This document shows, piece by piece, positions 29,692 through 42,306 of a stretch of 64,000 nucleotides of DNA. The stretch is from Dipetalonema caudispina (Eukaryota; Nematoda; Chromadorea; Rhabditida; Onchocercidae), in assembly GCA_013365325.1 (NCBI GenBank), contig JABVXV010000006.1, positions 186,001 to 250,000 of the forward strand. The letters are read 5' to 3'. The notes under the pieces were generated by a model. It saw only the letters and a program-made list of their open reading frames with translations, was not told where the DNA came from and made no database searches. Each line of letters starts with the position of its first letter. Within the stretch, counting starts at the first letter, position 1. The translations under genes were made by a program, and so were the position numbers.

Positions 29692-30369
29692 TCATCCAAT
29701 CACCCCAACGATGCCACCGATCGCAGCACCAGCACCTGCACCTTTCAATGCTCCATATGCACCACTCTTCAACAACCTGCCAAGGCTAAAATTGTATGCA
29801 AGAACACATGATTATATTGCTATTTCTTGATATATGAATTAGCTGAACAATTACATTTACTGCTAATATTATCAAATATTATACTCGCTATAATTAATGA
29901 CACCTTTAAGAGGTAAGTTAGCAAATATGGTGTTGATATTAGAGATCTACGGACGGCTCAATTGATGCTTTCAATAATAAGATTTATTTGAAGTTGTCTA
30001 ATGAAAGGGCAGTGATTCAACCTTCTGATATCTTAAGGCTCATTCAAAAATATATATTGAATCTATTCTTGAATAATATTTATAATAGCTGTTATCAAAT
30101 TAAGAATGGTAAACTAACCTGGGTAACTGATAGTAGACAGGGTAAATGTACTTTTGAAAGCCACGAGAAATGCTACCAAAATTTGAATTGGAACCAAAAG
30201 ATTGAGGCTGTGAATAATAGCTTGGATATAACTGATTCCCATAGTTATATCCATAGTTTGCATATGGTTGATTCCCATAGCCATATCCATAAGGATATCC
30301 ATTCCAACCGTAACCTGTCCCAAAACTGAGTGCCGGAATGAGAAACAGAAATACGCCCAGCAATAACAT
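29692..30369 (-). CDS. Small secreted Gly/Tyr/Asn-rich protein with glycine-zipper tail
   Basis: Two exons join in phase on the - strand (30119-30369 and 29692-29785), giving 114 residues. The start is the ATG at 30369. A GTG two codons upstream is in frame but is not needed. The signal peptide is MLLLGVFLFLIPALSFG. It is followed by a Gly/Tyr/Asn/Gln-rich segment with repeated GY, YG and NYGYNYGN. The second exon gives SLGRLLKSG, then a small-residue tail rich in Gly, Ala and Ile (GAGAGAAIGGIVGVIG). The layout (signal, aromatic low-complexity body, intron, glycine-zipper tail) repeats that of the gene at 26995-27666. I know no named family. A secreted structural protein is the likeliest role. 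Confidence 0.78.
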
Positions 30370-31225
30370 TTTCACTCAACTTTAAAGAAAAACCTACAAA
30401 GAAAAAATCAAAAAAGGAATTTCAGCAGGGAATCCTTCGAAGTTTCAGTAAGTATGCCTGAATGTATATTACCTTAGTGATAACTCTATTTATCATTTCT
30501 ATTTTAGTGAAATTCATACTTTTGAGTTTCAAAAAATGGTATGAATTTAAAGAGTTGAAATTTTTCAAGGAAGTGTTAAAAGGCGATAGATGACGTGATT
30601 TTAATCAGAACAGTTATCTGTTATTGATATCGCTGCTCTCTTAACTATATAGTTTTATACCCAGAAAAAATGTCTTCAAGGTCACAAATTTTCCTTGCCC
30701 CAATTAATGAGAAACCAGAATGAGCATCGAAATTTTGAGAAATTATTAGGAAGAATTGTTAATTTATTCGTTTTCAAATCAAGAGTAGAGAACAAAGGTT
30801 CTTTTAATGACTTGTAAATTTAGTTGTAAGTTTATTTTAAATACTCTCTGTGTAATTAATTAATCAATGAAGTTAGCATTCAGGATAAGTACTTATTTTC
30901 TGAAAAACTTCTTGCCTTTTCAGCATAGACATTTGAGATCGTTATTTTTTATGTTACAAATTTTTTTTTCATTTTTTTTTTCTTTTTTTTTGCTTCTGGC
31001 AGTAGGAGCAAAAAAAAGAAAGGAATCAGAAAATAGAAATGAAAGGAGGAGAAAGCGACGGATTCTCCGATGACCTTGGCCCACTCCTTCTATACAATCC
31101 AGTTTTATATTTCAAATGCGATCGTAAATTTATATAAAATAGTTAGTGAAAAAAAAACGATCAACCCTCAATCGACTTCTTCAACCACTGTCATCATCTT
31201 CAATTGTCTTCTAATTATTTCAACC
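30370..31225. other. Divergent intergenic region between two secreted-protein genes
   Basis: This 856-base stretch separates the - strand Gly/Tyr-rich gene from the + strand Pro-rich gene and must carry both promoters. It contains T-rich and A-rich runs at 30960-31030. An open frame starting 30867 is low-complexity Phe/Lys/Arg and is not credible as a gene. Open frame also continues upstream of the chosen start of the next gene, back to 31070. Confidence 0.5.
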
Positions 31226-32905
31226 ATGTGGTTCACTTCAACTTCTTTCACCTTGGCTACTTTCATATCGGTGATGTTATTCGTTCCAAGTTCCAATGGC
31301 TATGGATTAGGTGGAAGTCCAATTCCGAATACACTTGGATGTTGCAGGTTAGTTAATTTTTCATTCTAACATTTTCGAACTTTTAAAAGTACAGATTTAA
31401 AAGGGTATTTTTTGAGGTTCATTGGAATTCCAACACGTTTAAAATATTAGCAAATATTATTGTGTCTTTCTAGAATGTTGTGAAATTTATAAATGGTTTT
31501 TATCTGTATTCTATTGATGGAATCAGGTTTTTTTCTTTCTCGTTATTTCATACAGAAATTTTTTAAAACAGTTTTTTTAGTTTCAATTTAAATCTTATGG
31601 TTAAAAAAACTATTTCTCCATGGATACTTAGAAATGGAGATTCACTATGATTAATATTTTGCAATTTAGGGTACCATGTCCGCCCAAAGCACCTTCCTGT
31701 GATTGTCCTTGTGGATTCCCATCGCCACCGTTACCGCCTATGCTACCGCAATTTCCGTCCTTGTTACCTCCGTTACCCCTATTTCCACAATATCCAGCAT
31801 ATCCTAGTGGTGCTTATGCAACACCTGATAGCAACAATTTACGACAGCAAGTGGCTGAAAATGGCTTGCAACAACCTTTCGCTCATAAAACATTGTCAGG
31901 CATTTCAAACCAACAGCGCCAATCAGTGAGCTTTTTATTTTTAAACAGTTTTTACTTTGCTCAAAGAACTGGAAGAGTTGATATATCACTTATTAATAGA
32001 TGTTAATTACTCTGAATGGGACATTTTACAAAGAACTAATTCAATCCATAAAACAGCTACTCATAAAGTAATACCTAAGCTCATAACCTAGACCGTTGTC
32101 TAGACCATATTACAGTTACCCTCTGTTCGAAAATAATCTAGTACATTAAAAAATGCTTCTCTGATACTGTTATTCTTTATCAGTAAGAAGATGATAATAT
32201 GGTAGGGATAATAAATTTTATTATAAAATTGATGCGCTAATAATCATAGTAGGATGTTATAAGAGGCCAAAAGAGACAATCATGTTGAATTCATAGATAG
32301 TTTTGTAGCCAGTGAATAATTTACATATCATATGAAACAACGACTTTTGATGGAATTTACTGCAATGCATTTATGCGCATTTCTTGGAGATAATTAGTTA
32401 ATTTCTTGCAGCACTAAAAATAGAAATACCCATTGAAATGTAAAGTCAATTTTTAGATTTGATTCCTATTTATTTTGTTTTTTTTTTTCTTTTTGATAAT
32501 AATTGAATATTGGGATAATGTCATTTTCATCTTTAAATTTATTATTAAGCGTAATTTTTGCAGTATCAAAATGGTGGAACCTATGGTTACAATGTAAAGC
32601 AACCTGAACAACCGAATAGTGGCGTTTTCAGTGGTTATGCAACTGGCCCATATGGTGTCGAAAATGGTAACCTAGGTGAATATTCATCTTCGTACAGCCT
32701 TCCACACAGTGTACAGAATGAGAATAGATTTGGTGCATCATCATCGCAGCTACCAGTTTCTGGTATGGGACAATATATGTCTGGGCCATATAACCATAGA
32801 GTACAGCCGGATACTCCTGTAGCTGTTACCGTAGGTACCACTGGAACCGAATTCAATTCATCACCAGTAACAGGTGACTATGAAAAGAGAACCAAGCATT
32901 TTTGA
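31226..32905 (+). CDS. Secreted Pro/Cys-rich then Gly/Ser/Tyr-rich protein
   Basis: Three exons join in phase: 31226-31347, 31670-31925 and 32564-32905, giving 239 residues. I chose the ATG at 31226 because it opens a typical signal peptide of about 25 residues; the frame is open further upstream to 31070. The mature N-terminus carries a cysteine cluster (CCRVPCPPK...CDCPCG), then a Pro/Leu-rich run ending near QYPAYPSGAY. The last exon is rich in Gly, Ser, Tyr, Pro and Asn, with repeated GPY and GY. A poly(A) signal lies at 33127-33132. The Cys/Pro N-terminus recalls nematode ground-like and cuticle-associated secreted proteins, but no ground-like domain follows. Function unknown; an extracellular matrix role is inferred. 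Confidence 0.78.
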
Positions 32906-35900
32906 AACTGCGAAAGAATCAATCGGTGTAGGAATCATACTAGATCCATAATCGAGAATCTCAAGATGCTTGAAATATCATTAATACGGAAAATTTTATC
33001 CTGTAAATAGGCCAACAGTCTGATGTAATTTAACTTATTCATCAGAAATCTTAGATTAAGATTTTCTACTTTATAAAATTGATACAAATCAAAATTTCGA
33101 AATCCATGCTAAACCTTTGCTATACCAATAAATTTGAATATGATCTTTTTGTTGGCTTTTATCTGTTGTTATTTAAGATATTACACTACGTTGTTATGTA
33201 ATTTGTTTATTAAAATATCTTACCCATCTCACTTAATACTTTTGACGCATTTAATACTTGTTCCTTTTGCATTCGTATGATTTAATTGATAATTAATTGT
33301 TTTAGCCCAATTCGTTCTTGCACCTACAATGGCATATTTGTCATTTTATGATAACAATAATTAATTACAACCAATCTTCTGATAATGAGGTAGCTTTATG
33401 TCTGCGTCATTACCAAAAGAGTCGTTCAACTTAGTTATTGTTGTCGTAAAGTGAATGGTTTTTTTTTTTTTTCAAATGATTTCTTTTTTTCTGGCCTCTT
33501 TATTTCAATTTTACAACAAATCAATGCGAAAGGTAATGTTAACCTGTGAAATTGGCATGAAAATGAGTCGAAAAAGACTTGAACACTTCCTAATTGTGCA
33601 TACTAAGCGCTTTTATGATGCAGAAAAGATTGTAACCCATTGTTTTTACCTTTGAACTGTTGAACTTCGAATAGTGATACGTGATAAGTGGTGTCACCCT
33701 TATGACAAAATTGGCGACAATTAATTTAGCACACTGACATTACGTATTTCAACCGTTGAAATGAGGAAATTAAGCAAATGCACAACCTTGGAGATTATAG
33801 AGAACAAAGATTAGTTTTTTTCTCTTTTTTTTTTTGGTAGATAAGATCACCTCATTTACACAAAGAAGCCGCTCAATAAATAATGATTTTAAGACAGAAA
33901 ACTCATGATACATACTCCATCACCGTGTTGGTTATTGAACTCATCCGGAATAAAACTCAATTGGTTTCTTCAATGTCACAATTAACTTCATCATTTTCGT
34001 TTAACTTCATAAGGATAAGTTGAGAGAATGATTGATAGTAAATAATGGAATGAATCACATTTCTACGACAACGGCGAAAATAAGTATAAAAGCGTTAACA
34101 CTGAAAAATAAGAAGATGATATTTGATTCTGCAAGTACGTGATACGGTAATATGATGAAGCCAGATCCAATGGTATTGTTTGATTATGCAAACTTGCTAA
34201 AATATTCGACAATGGAAAATTTATCGGTCTCTTTTAATTCCTCTTTGCAAAATTGTTATCGGAGGGGAAAGTTTTTGAAATTTATGAAGATTACCTTTCA
34301 AGTGAGCTGATTTTCCGATATTATAACAATGCAGTAAGAGAACAGAACGGGGTATAGATATGTTATTGGAGCTTCCAACTCGTTATTCGAGCTTTATGTA
34401 TGAAATGTTTATGTGACAAATTGAATTTTATATTTCCGGTCCAAATGCTTAGTTTTTTAGTAGCATACTAGCTTTAAACCTCAAAAATGTCGCATAATCA
34501 GCGAAATCAGAAAATTTTCAGCTGCAAGTTTATGGAATTGATCAGTTGATCAATTTATCCATTCAATAAAAAACATAATTTATGTTTTGTGAACTGTAAT
34601 ATGCTAATTTATGAAGCCATCAAATATACTAAGGCTCAGTAGCATGTCAAACAAATGCTTGATAGCAATATTTCACTGAAATGATCTTGATTTTTTAGTA
34701 AAAATATATAAATGAATGGCTGCGAACAGCCAGTCAAAAAGTTTGTTTTGATACAAGTATTAACGATTAGAAGTATAAATAAAAATATTTTTAAACTTTT
34801 AAATTGCTTAACTGAAATTCCTTTTGAAAAGGAATACCAGAAATGAGTTTTTTTCTTGAATAAGAACATTTTTTTGAACTTCAATTAGTTCGATCGATAA
34901 TTTATCTAATTCATTTAGTCAACATAATTTTGTCTAACTTGCACATTTCAGATTGCCATTTTCGCATTTCGACTGATCGCTTAGCAAGTTGTTAATAGTA
35001 ATTTTTCAAAAATCTAAGATTATTCAAAAAAAAAAAGCTATGAATTAAAATGATAGAAACATCCACAACGTTAATTTATGTGAGAAACGATAAGGTAAAT
35101 CTTTAACAATTAATTCGATTTTAAAGGTAAGGAAGAAGAAAAAGGCTTGAAATGGAAGCAAGAAGAATTGAAACGTTTGAAGTTAGTATGAGCTGAACTG
35201 GATTCAATATCCTCGCTACAATATTTTTCATCATTGCAATATAAATCTTTGAAATGATTTTGAGGCTTGTAATCTCAGTTTGAGTAGCCTCAAGTATTAC
35301 TCATTAATCTGCACATGAGATAAAGTAACAATTGAAGGAAAATCAATAATCGAAAAGAATTCATTGCTATTAAAATAAGTTCAAATCATCCCAATCATCA
35401 CGAAAGTATTGATAAATATGCTGTAGCATTTCTAAGAACAATCAAGTATCTTTGGATATCTCCAATTAATGGGTGATATTTTATTATTCACCATATAAAG
35501 AGTCATTTGGAAACATCGGAGAATAGTTCGAAACAGCGATCAGCTTTGACCATGTCAATTCACTTAATCTCAAAGAGTGTTGGAAATGAAAACATTGAAG
35601 ATATGCTTTACTTCTATATGCGCCAGAAACTGAATGACATCAATGATACTACTGAAAATTAGAGGTGTAACCTCATTTCACCATTTTTTGAGAGCTTTTC
35701 ATATATGAAATCATTCTGTAGCTTATGATCCACTGTTACATAGCATTATTTAACCTTTTTTGTAAACTTCCATAATTCTCTTCGATAACGATCGCCAGCA
35801 TCTGGCAAGATATGCACCGCTTTTCTGACTACTACTATTGATATCATGGATACCTTGTAGTCGAACCCGCATATCTTTTTTCGTTGTGACCAGCACCGTT

Positions 35901-38900
35901 CACGCTATTATTATCATCGAAACTATATTTCATCGATATATATCGTACATTGATGTGCAATATTATTTGTCATTAATAGCCTAAAATATAACTCAATTTA
36001 AAGGTTATCTTTAATTCAACAAAGTAATCATTACAATGATAGTATAACTTCCATTCCCAATTTTACCTTACTTCAGAGTGAACTCATTTTCTACTGGAAG
36101 AGAAAAAGGATTAGCTTTGAGATGAAAGATGACGCAGTTTACTTCTTCTGCAATCAGTAAGAGATGTGTAAAAGTTGTAAGGGAAAAAATAACTAGCAAG
36201 AAAGAAAATTGGAGTTGGCTAAAAATTGAGAAGAGATTCGTTGTTTTTCCTGCAGGATAAATTTCTGATAAGAAAAAGCGCTTTTTGTTTGTTTTTTATA
36301 CCGCAGTGGAACTTCTCTATCTTTTGCTATATCCGCTAATGCGGAATGTTTAGCCGCCAGCCACGTTACTTTTACGTCAACTATATAAGTAAGTTTTTGG
36401 TAAGAAAGTCTTGTAACATTCTACTTTTTTTTATGCTCACTTTTTAGCATTAAGCTTTTCAAAGTAAATGATTTCAAAAGACAAGTAGAGAAGAATATAG
36501 TCCAGTGAAATTAGTCAATGACGCTGAATTTCAACGACAACAAAAAATGGAACTGTAATGGATCATGAACTATCAATTATTTATGGTTTCACACCAGGTT
36601 AGATGAATCCGGATACAATCCCCAAGAAAGTATTAATGCTAGTATTCTCACGTCAAATCTTACATGAATCATCGATTTTCCGCTTTTTTATCCTAACGAT
36701 GCAGCGATCGGTATTTCCATCTTTACGTTTGCCATGTCAAAATAAAACAAGAAGAAAAGTCAAGAATATCTCATCTGATCGGTGAGATATTGTTAGAGAA
36801 TGCTTAACAGATTTTGAAGTCAAAATGAACTGAAACATATCAAGGAAGTCATGAGTGTTTTGCGTCAACTTATAGCGAATGATATTGCAGGAAAGGAAAA
36901 AATAGTACTTTAGAACTCAAGACAAAAGTAAAACAGTTCTCTCGGATAGAAATCACTCTCGATTCATACTAATCCTGATGTCATACCCAATGCGGTATGA
37001 TCAGTGTCATTTGCGTAGCTTTTAACATTCGGTCACTTCTGCACAATCATACTTGATGAAATTAACTTTGGTAATATATTATATTCCACTGATATTTAGA
37101 ATTTGTCACCGGATTTTTGATGGATCGCTTATTGCTTCCAAAACTTTGTTATTGAAATTGAGAAAGATATGAAATTTTATTGCTATGTGCGAAAAATGAA
37201 GTTGTTGGAGTGTTACAATGGTCGTTCAACTCTCCCTATCATCCGATATGTCGTTGTCATCATTCGTTTTTCTGAAATGATCATAGTAGCCACTCTTTTT
37301 AACAGTGATTAAAAGGGACAAGAGAGAGAGAGAGAAAAAGAAGGAAAAGTGATGCACAAAAATGTCCTTGAACTTCAGCAAACATGAAATTGCAAAGAAA
37401 ATTGTTCTTTTGTCTTTTTAGAATTTCCAGTTCACCGATATGTTTCAGCTGTTTCAATGACTGTTTGAAATTCGACTAATAATGCAAACCTGTTTGAGAC
37501 TTCTCTGATTATTTTCATCATTTCTTTTAAGCTTTTCACGTGTAATTCTTTATTTCATCAGCATATTACCACAAAGAAGAAAGGGCAAATGAAAATGGAA
37601 TTATCAATTTATCATTTAAAATTAATTGCTAATCAAAATATATGTCCAGCTTGGTTAAGCTATAATGACCATAATAAATGATCCCCAGCCATTTAAACAA
37701 AATTGGTTTGCAGTTTGTCAGCATCTCTTTCATTCATCACTTCCGCTTTCTCATTTTGCTGCTCCAGTTAACTTCCGGTATCTCATTTTGCTGCTCCAAT
37801 CATCTGCCGGTATCTCATTTTGCTGCTCCAATCACCTGCCGGTATCTCATTTTGCTGCTACAATCGACTTCCGGTTGTTTTGTTAGCAATTGTCATGAGA
37901 ATCTACTTTCACAATGCAATTGAGTTTAATCAAGCGATGTTACGCGAGAATACTCATCTGAAAGTTAAGTTACAAACAACAAATTTTTTTTAAATCAATA
38001 ATCGATTTAAAAAAGATGCTCCTTGCATCACTAATTATTCTCATCTCTTTTTACCACATTCACTTCATTTATAAATCTCTTTTCATTTTTCAATTATTTG
38101 CATCGTTAATTGATAGAAGATCATCACGAAAAAAATCTATCATTTTTGAAATCGGATGAGTGTTAGCAACAATGTAGATAAAAGTGAAGTTAAAAAGAGA
38201 ATAACAATGTCTTGGGTAAATTTGCATACTCTGAGGATCATTACAGCACTTCCTCTTATCATTAAATATACAGATTTTTCGATTCGAATGATCATCTGGT
38301 TTTGAAGCAATCTTTGCGTTTGTTGCGTCCATGTTGACCCCTATCATGTATGTTACAATTCTTCTACTACCATTAACTTCATCAACTATAATAGTACTAA
38401 GTATGATATAACTACCGTAAAGATATTGCAGCGTAGCATGTTGAAAAATAATGGATACGCAAGAAATATAATATGAAAGTGGTGATTTTCTTCTCGTTTA
38501 TCTGCAACCATCTCATTATATCAAGAGCAAATACCTGCTCAATTAGACAGATAAAAATACTATTGTAACTATCAAGAAGTTTGTTATTATTTGATCTTTT
38601 TATGGATTATTAAATTTTATGTGGGACGCAAATTTTGAATATATCAAAAGTAAATAAGATGATTGAACAAATGCGAGAATATTTGAAGCGATGAGGAAGA
38701 AGAAGGGAAAGAGTACGGCTTAAAAATCGCATCAGATGATTATAAACTTATCGAAAATCGGAAATGGTAAATGGATCGTTATCTACTGCATGACTTATTC
38801 AAACATTTTGAATTTCTAACAACGCTGAATTATTCAAATAATAAAACTTTGTTAGCAAATTTGTTGAGATTTGTGTGTCACTGCATCTTAATTTATTACA

Positions 38901-41458
38901 AATTTAATTAATAAGTGTAAAAATGATAAATAACTGAATGCAAACTACAATGATGTAGTAACAAGTGCGCTTGAAAGTATTCTTTAAGCATGAGATTTAA
39001 AAACAATGAAATTTTAAATTATTGCTACAAATATCTTTCACTCCATCCCCATTTTTCTGCAATTTGCTTTTTACAATTTTCCCTAAGTTTGATTTTTGAT
39101 ACAAAAAAATGAAGGATTATCTTCGTTGAAGAAAAGTGTGAAAGGGATTTGGATAAAGATGTTCTGAAGAAATTGCTGTTTGAAGTTAAACCGAATAACT
39201 TGCAAATTTGCAGTTGCTTAATAATGTTGCGAGTTAATTTGCAAAGATTGCCATTTTCTTCTTACTTTTTTTTGCATTTAAACTTGCATATATCATAGAA
39301 ATTTTGTTTATTACTGTTTTAAAAGTTGTTGAAATACACTAAAAATTACACTTAATATTTACTGAAGAAATGTTTCAAGTACTTGAAAAGAGAATTACAT
39401 TTTCTTCTATCTCTTTATCCACACATTGATCTAGAACAATTCGAAAAGCCTAAAGAAGCTTATCTTTTCGTTATCGTTCAACTCTCATAAAAGAGATTGG
39501 AAGTGATTAAGCGATAAATGCAAATATTTGAAACGATTCAGAAAAAAAAATTAAATATCAACGATCTTTTCACTTTTCTGAAAATGAATGCCCTAATTTG
39601 AACAAATGATTGGAACAAGCTCAGAGAAGCCTTAATAGTCCTATAAGAGATAATAGAAATCATTTAGTAATACATCCGTGGAAAATTTTTAGAAAAAATG
39701 AATAATGCGAGACAGTCTTTTGTAGCCCAATTGAAAATAGGCTGAAAACTTGAAACAATTGATACTAGGATCTATTCATTCAAAAAAGTTTCCATTCCAC
39801 TTTAGTCAAAAAAAAAAGAAAGAGCAAAAAATTGATTCTGAGAATGTTATTATATTAACTTTTAAGAACGTACGTAATAAATAGTAGCATCTCTATTTAA
39901 CTTTCCAAGACTGTCATTAATTTTAAAGTTATTGTTTTGGTCTTTTTAGCAATATGTGTGATTATCATTTACATTCTATCCGTTTTACAGATTCACCTTT
40001 CATTGTTTTACGGAAAATTTATCCATCTTCCAAAAAATGATAGATTTCGTTTTCAACAAATAATAACAGAAACGATTAGATTTCCAAATTTAGCAATAAA
40101 TTGCTGACCTTTGATACTTTTTACAAAAAATTCCCTGCAATTTTCCGAATTCACACATCAACTGGTAGAATGTTTTTTTCTTAATTTCAAAATATTTGCA
40201 AAGTTCGGCTCTTCACCTTTATCATCAATTCATGTATAAGGTCAACATACCTTTCAGCGAATGAGTCGATCAAGCTCTCCGATCTATTAAGAACAATTAT
40301 CAAATATTACTAATTATAATAATAATAATAATAGTAGTGGACTTCTTGGCTCACTTAAATTTCCTCATTTGAAAGAGTAACAATCCTACCTCCTTAATTA
40401 AAAAATTTATATATTGTAAACAGAATTAGTCTTCTTCAAAATGTCAAATAAAAATTCATTTATTCATCGAACATCAATCAACAGACGATATTTTTAATGC
40501 CGAGTTCCGAACGATGTGGCAAAAAAAGTTCCATATGTACTGTTCATTCCGTATAATTTAAGAATGACCTTCGACATTTCCGCCTTCATTAATTTAACGG
40601 TAATGGTTTTGAAGGTTACGCTTAAATCAATCAGATGGATAACTGTCCTTATGACATCTTTTGCATTCTTTACGCATGAAACCAGTATGTTTGTCTGTGA
40701 GTAATCAAAAATGAAATTCAGATGTTAACGTGAAACTTAAAGTAACATTCTTTAACCTGTTAAATTTTACGTTTTCATTATCATACTGTGTGTATTGTAC
40801 CAATTACGGAATAATTTAAATATATGTCAAAGAAGATCTGATAAATGTTCAATGCAGCGTAAAAATACTCCTCGGCCAAGACTTCCTTAAATCGTACCTT
40901 CTCCTTTTAGGCTCATTAGTTTTTGCGTTTTTACAACGTGTCGTTTGTGATTTCATTATGTTATGCACACACAAAATATTTGCAAATTGCGGTATGTGAT
41001 ACACAACTACGAAAATTCTGATTTCGATTTTCTCACCTTTTTGAAGATTTGTTTGAGTCGATAACGATGCTACAATAACTATCTTTATTCATTTTAAACT
41101 GTAATATGTGTCGGATCAGTACCATAAATCTTCATGATTAATTCTAATTAACAATAACAATAGTAATTGCATATACGTATAATAGAAAGTAATGATGCGT
41201 TATTTCATTCTATAGCATTAAAGTGAGCCAAGATATTTATGTGATATCGTAGTGCCAAGCCTTCTAATGAATATGGATGCAGGTTTCGTGAACAATGAGT
41301 AGTAATATCATCGTTTCAGGTATTTCACCGGAATTTACCAGTTCCCTCTTACAGTTCTAATTGTCTTGGGCCCCATAAATTATTGAAATACTAATCAGTT
41401 CTGGAAAATATTAGGATCACGTTATTCCACAATTTTCACTGCCAGAACCATTACCGCT
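32906..41458. other. Gene-poor region with a tandem repeat
   Basis: No convincing gene was found in these 8.5 kb. Features are the poly(A) signal of the upstream gene, the 32-bp tandem repeat at 37741-37877, a GA-rich run near 37320 and a TAA-type triplet run near 40317-40334. Short coding-like pieces with acceptor-like sites occur near 35125-35185, 35477-35658, 36077-36160 and 36825-36915. They do not join in phase and are purine-rich, so they may be chance readings or remnants. Confidence 0.5.
37741..37877. repeat. 32-bp tandem repeat, about four copies
   Basis: The motif CTCATTTTGCTGCTCCAATC recurs at 37750, 37782, 37814 and 37846, an exact 32-base period. The first and last copies have diverged and the inner ones are nearly identical. 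Because 32 is not a multiple of three it is not a coding repeat, although short open frames run across it by chance. Confidence 0.92.
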
Positions 41459-42078
41459 TCATCTCTTAAACCTTGCATTGAAACGCCTTCGAGGCGGGGC
41501 AAAAACAAAGCCAGGCTCTGGAGGTCGTGGCACAAAGACGTAGCCTACTGGTGCTGCTACTGCTGGTGGTGGTGATGGTAAAGGTGGAGGTGGAGGTGGA
41601 GGTGGTAGTACAGGTATAGGTGGAGGTGGAGGTGGAGGTAGAGGTGGAGGTGGTGGTGGAGGAGGAGGAGGAGGAGGTGGTGGTGGTGGTGTTGGAGGTG
41701 GACAGCATGGACAAAGACACGTGAACAGGAACAAAGGCCTAAAAATAATTCAATTCTGAATATTGTATTGAAAGCTGAAGATTTTATGAAAATTAAATTT
41801 TGCTCAGCATTTTGAAAACTAAGGCCTATCTCTATCCAAGCCTTCCTTTTAATTATATGAATAAAGGTAAAAGGATATAATGCATTGTAGATAAGCCTTC
41901 AATTTCTCAAATAGCTAAATTGGTTGAAATGTCAAATTTTTAAAGAAATAGCTTTTCCAGTAAACAATTTAATGAATTTTTCTTCCTTCAGCTTATACTT
42001 ATAACTTTTATGTATCTCGGTTAACTTATTGAAAATCAAAACTGTAAACAGTATGGTTATGATTTGGAACGTTATCAT
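41459..42078 (-). CDS. Small secreted polyproline protein
   Basis: Two exons join in phase on the - strand (42026-42078 and 41459-41738), giving 110 residues. Exon 1 is a signal peptide (MITFQIITILFTVLIFN). Exon 2 begins with a short Cys-rich segment (FTCLCPCCPPP), continues with a long proline run broken by single Leu, Ile and Val residues, and ends in a Val/Pro/Arg-rich tail (AAPVGYVFVPRPPEPG..., last residues RFKR). The proline body is a GGN triplet repeat on the + strand and probably varies in length between individuals. The CxCPCC start resembles the secreted gene at 31226. The frame inside exon 2 is clear; exon 1 is a prediction supported by phase and by its signal peptide. The other long frame (Ser/Thr) is a shadow. 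Confidence 0.62.
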
Positions 42079-42306
42079 TGTTACATAAAGCCATTAAAAT
42101 TCGGGGTTTTAAAGCAATCCGAAAATGATTGGCTTGAGGTTATGGATTCAATACAATCCAGAAGAGGTAAATTTGAGGTTAATATTCTAAAAAAATACAC
42201 TTACACGCAACAGAAACAGAAGCAGCTAACGGTTGGTAGTACTACAAATGTAAATAGTACCAAGCAGAAATTTGCCAAGCGCATGATGATTTTGAAATTC
42301 CTATAG
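42052..42306 (+). other. Unassigned open frame after an acceptor
   Basis: An 85-codon open frame begins right after an ACAG acceptor-like site at 42051 and ends with a stop at 42306. The reading is mixed in composition (it includes KPLKFGVLKQSENDWLEVMD), which is better than most chance frames here. It overlaps exon 1 of the polyproline gene on the other strand and has no start codon near its beginning. It could be an exon, a remnant or chance. No family is recognised. Confidence 0.2.

Noticed and set aside
30867..31073. Open frame with ATG, 68 codons
   Set aside because: Phe-rich then Lys/Arg-rich reading of T and A runs, with no splice partners or recognisable features.
33455..33655. 66-codon open frame
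   Set aside because: The start lies in a T homopolymer, and there are no exon signals or family motifs.
37741..37877. CRISPR-like array
   Set aside because: There are no unique spacers between repeats; it is a head-to-tail tandem repeat in eukaryotic DNA.
37665..37923. Two overlapping open frames across the tandem repeat
   Set aside because: They arise because a 32-bp unit cycles through frames; no non-repeat coding sequence extends them.
41466..41720. Long Ser/Thr-rich open frame overlapping the polyproline gene
   Set aside because: It is the shifted reading of the same triplet repeat. Only the proline frame has a matching signal-peptide exon and a coherent tail.
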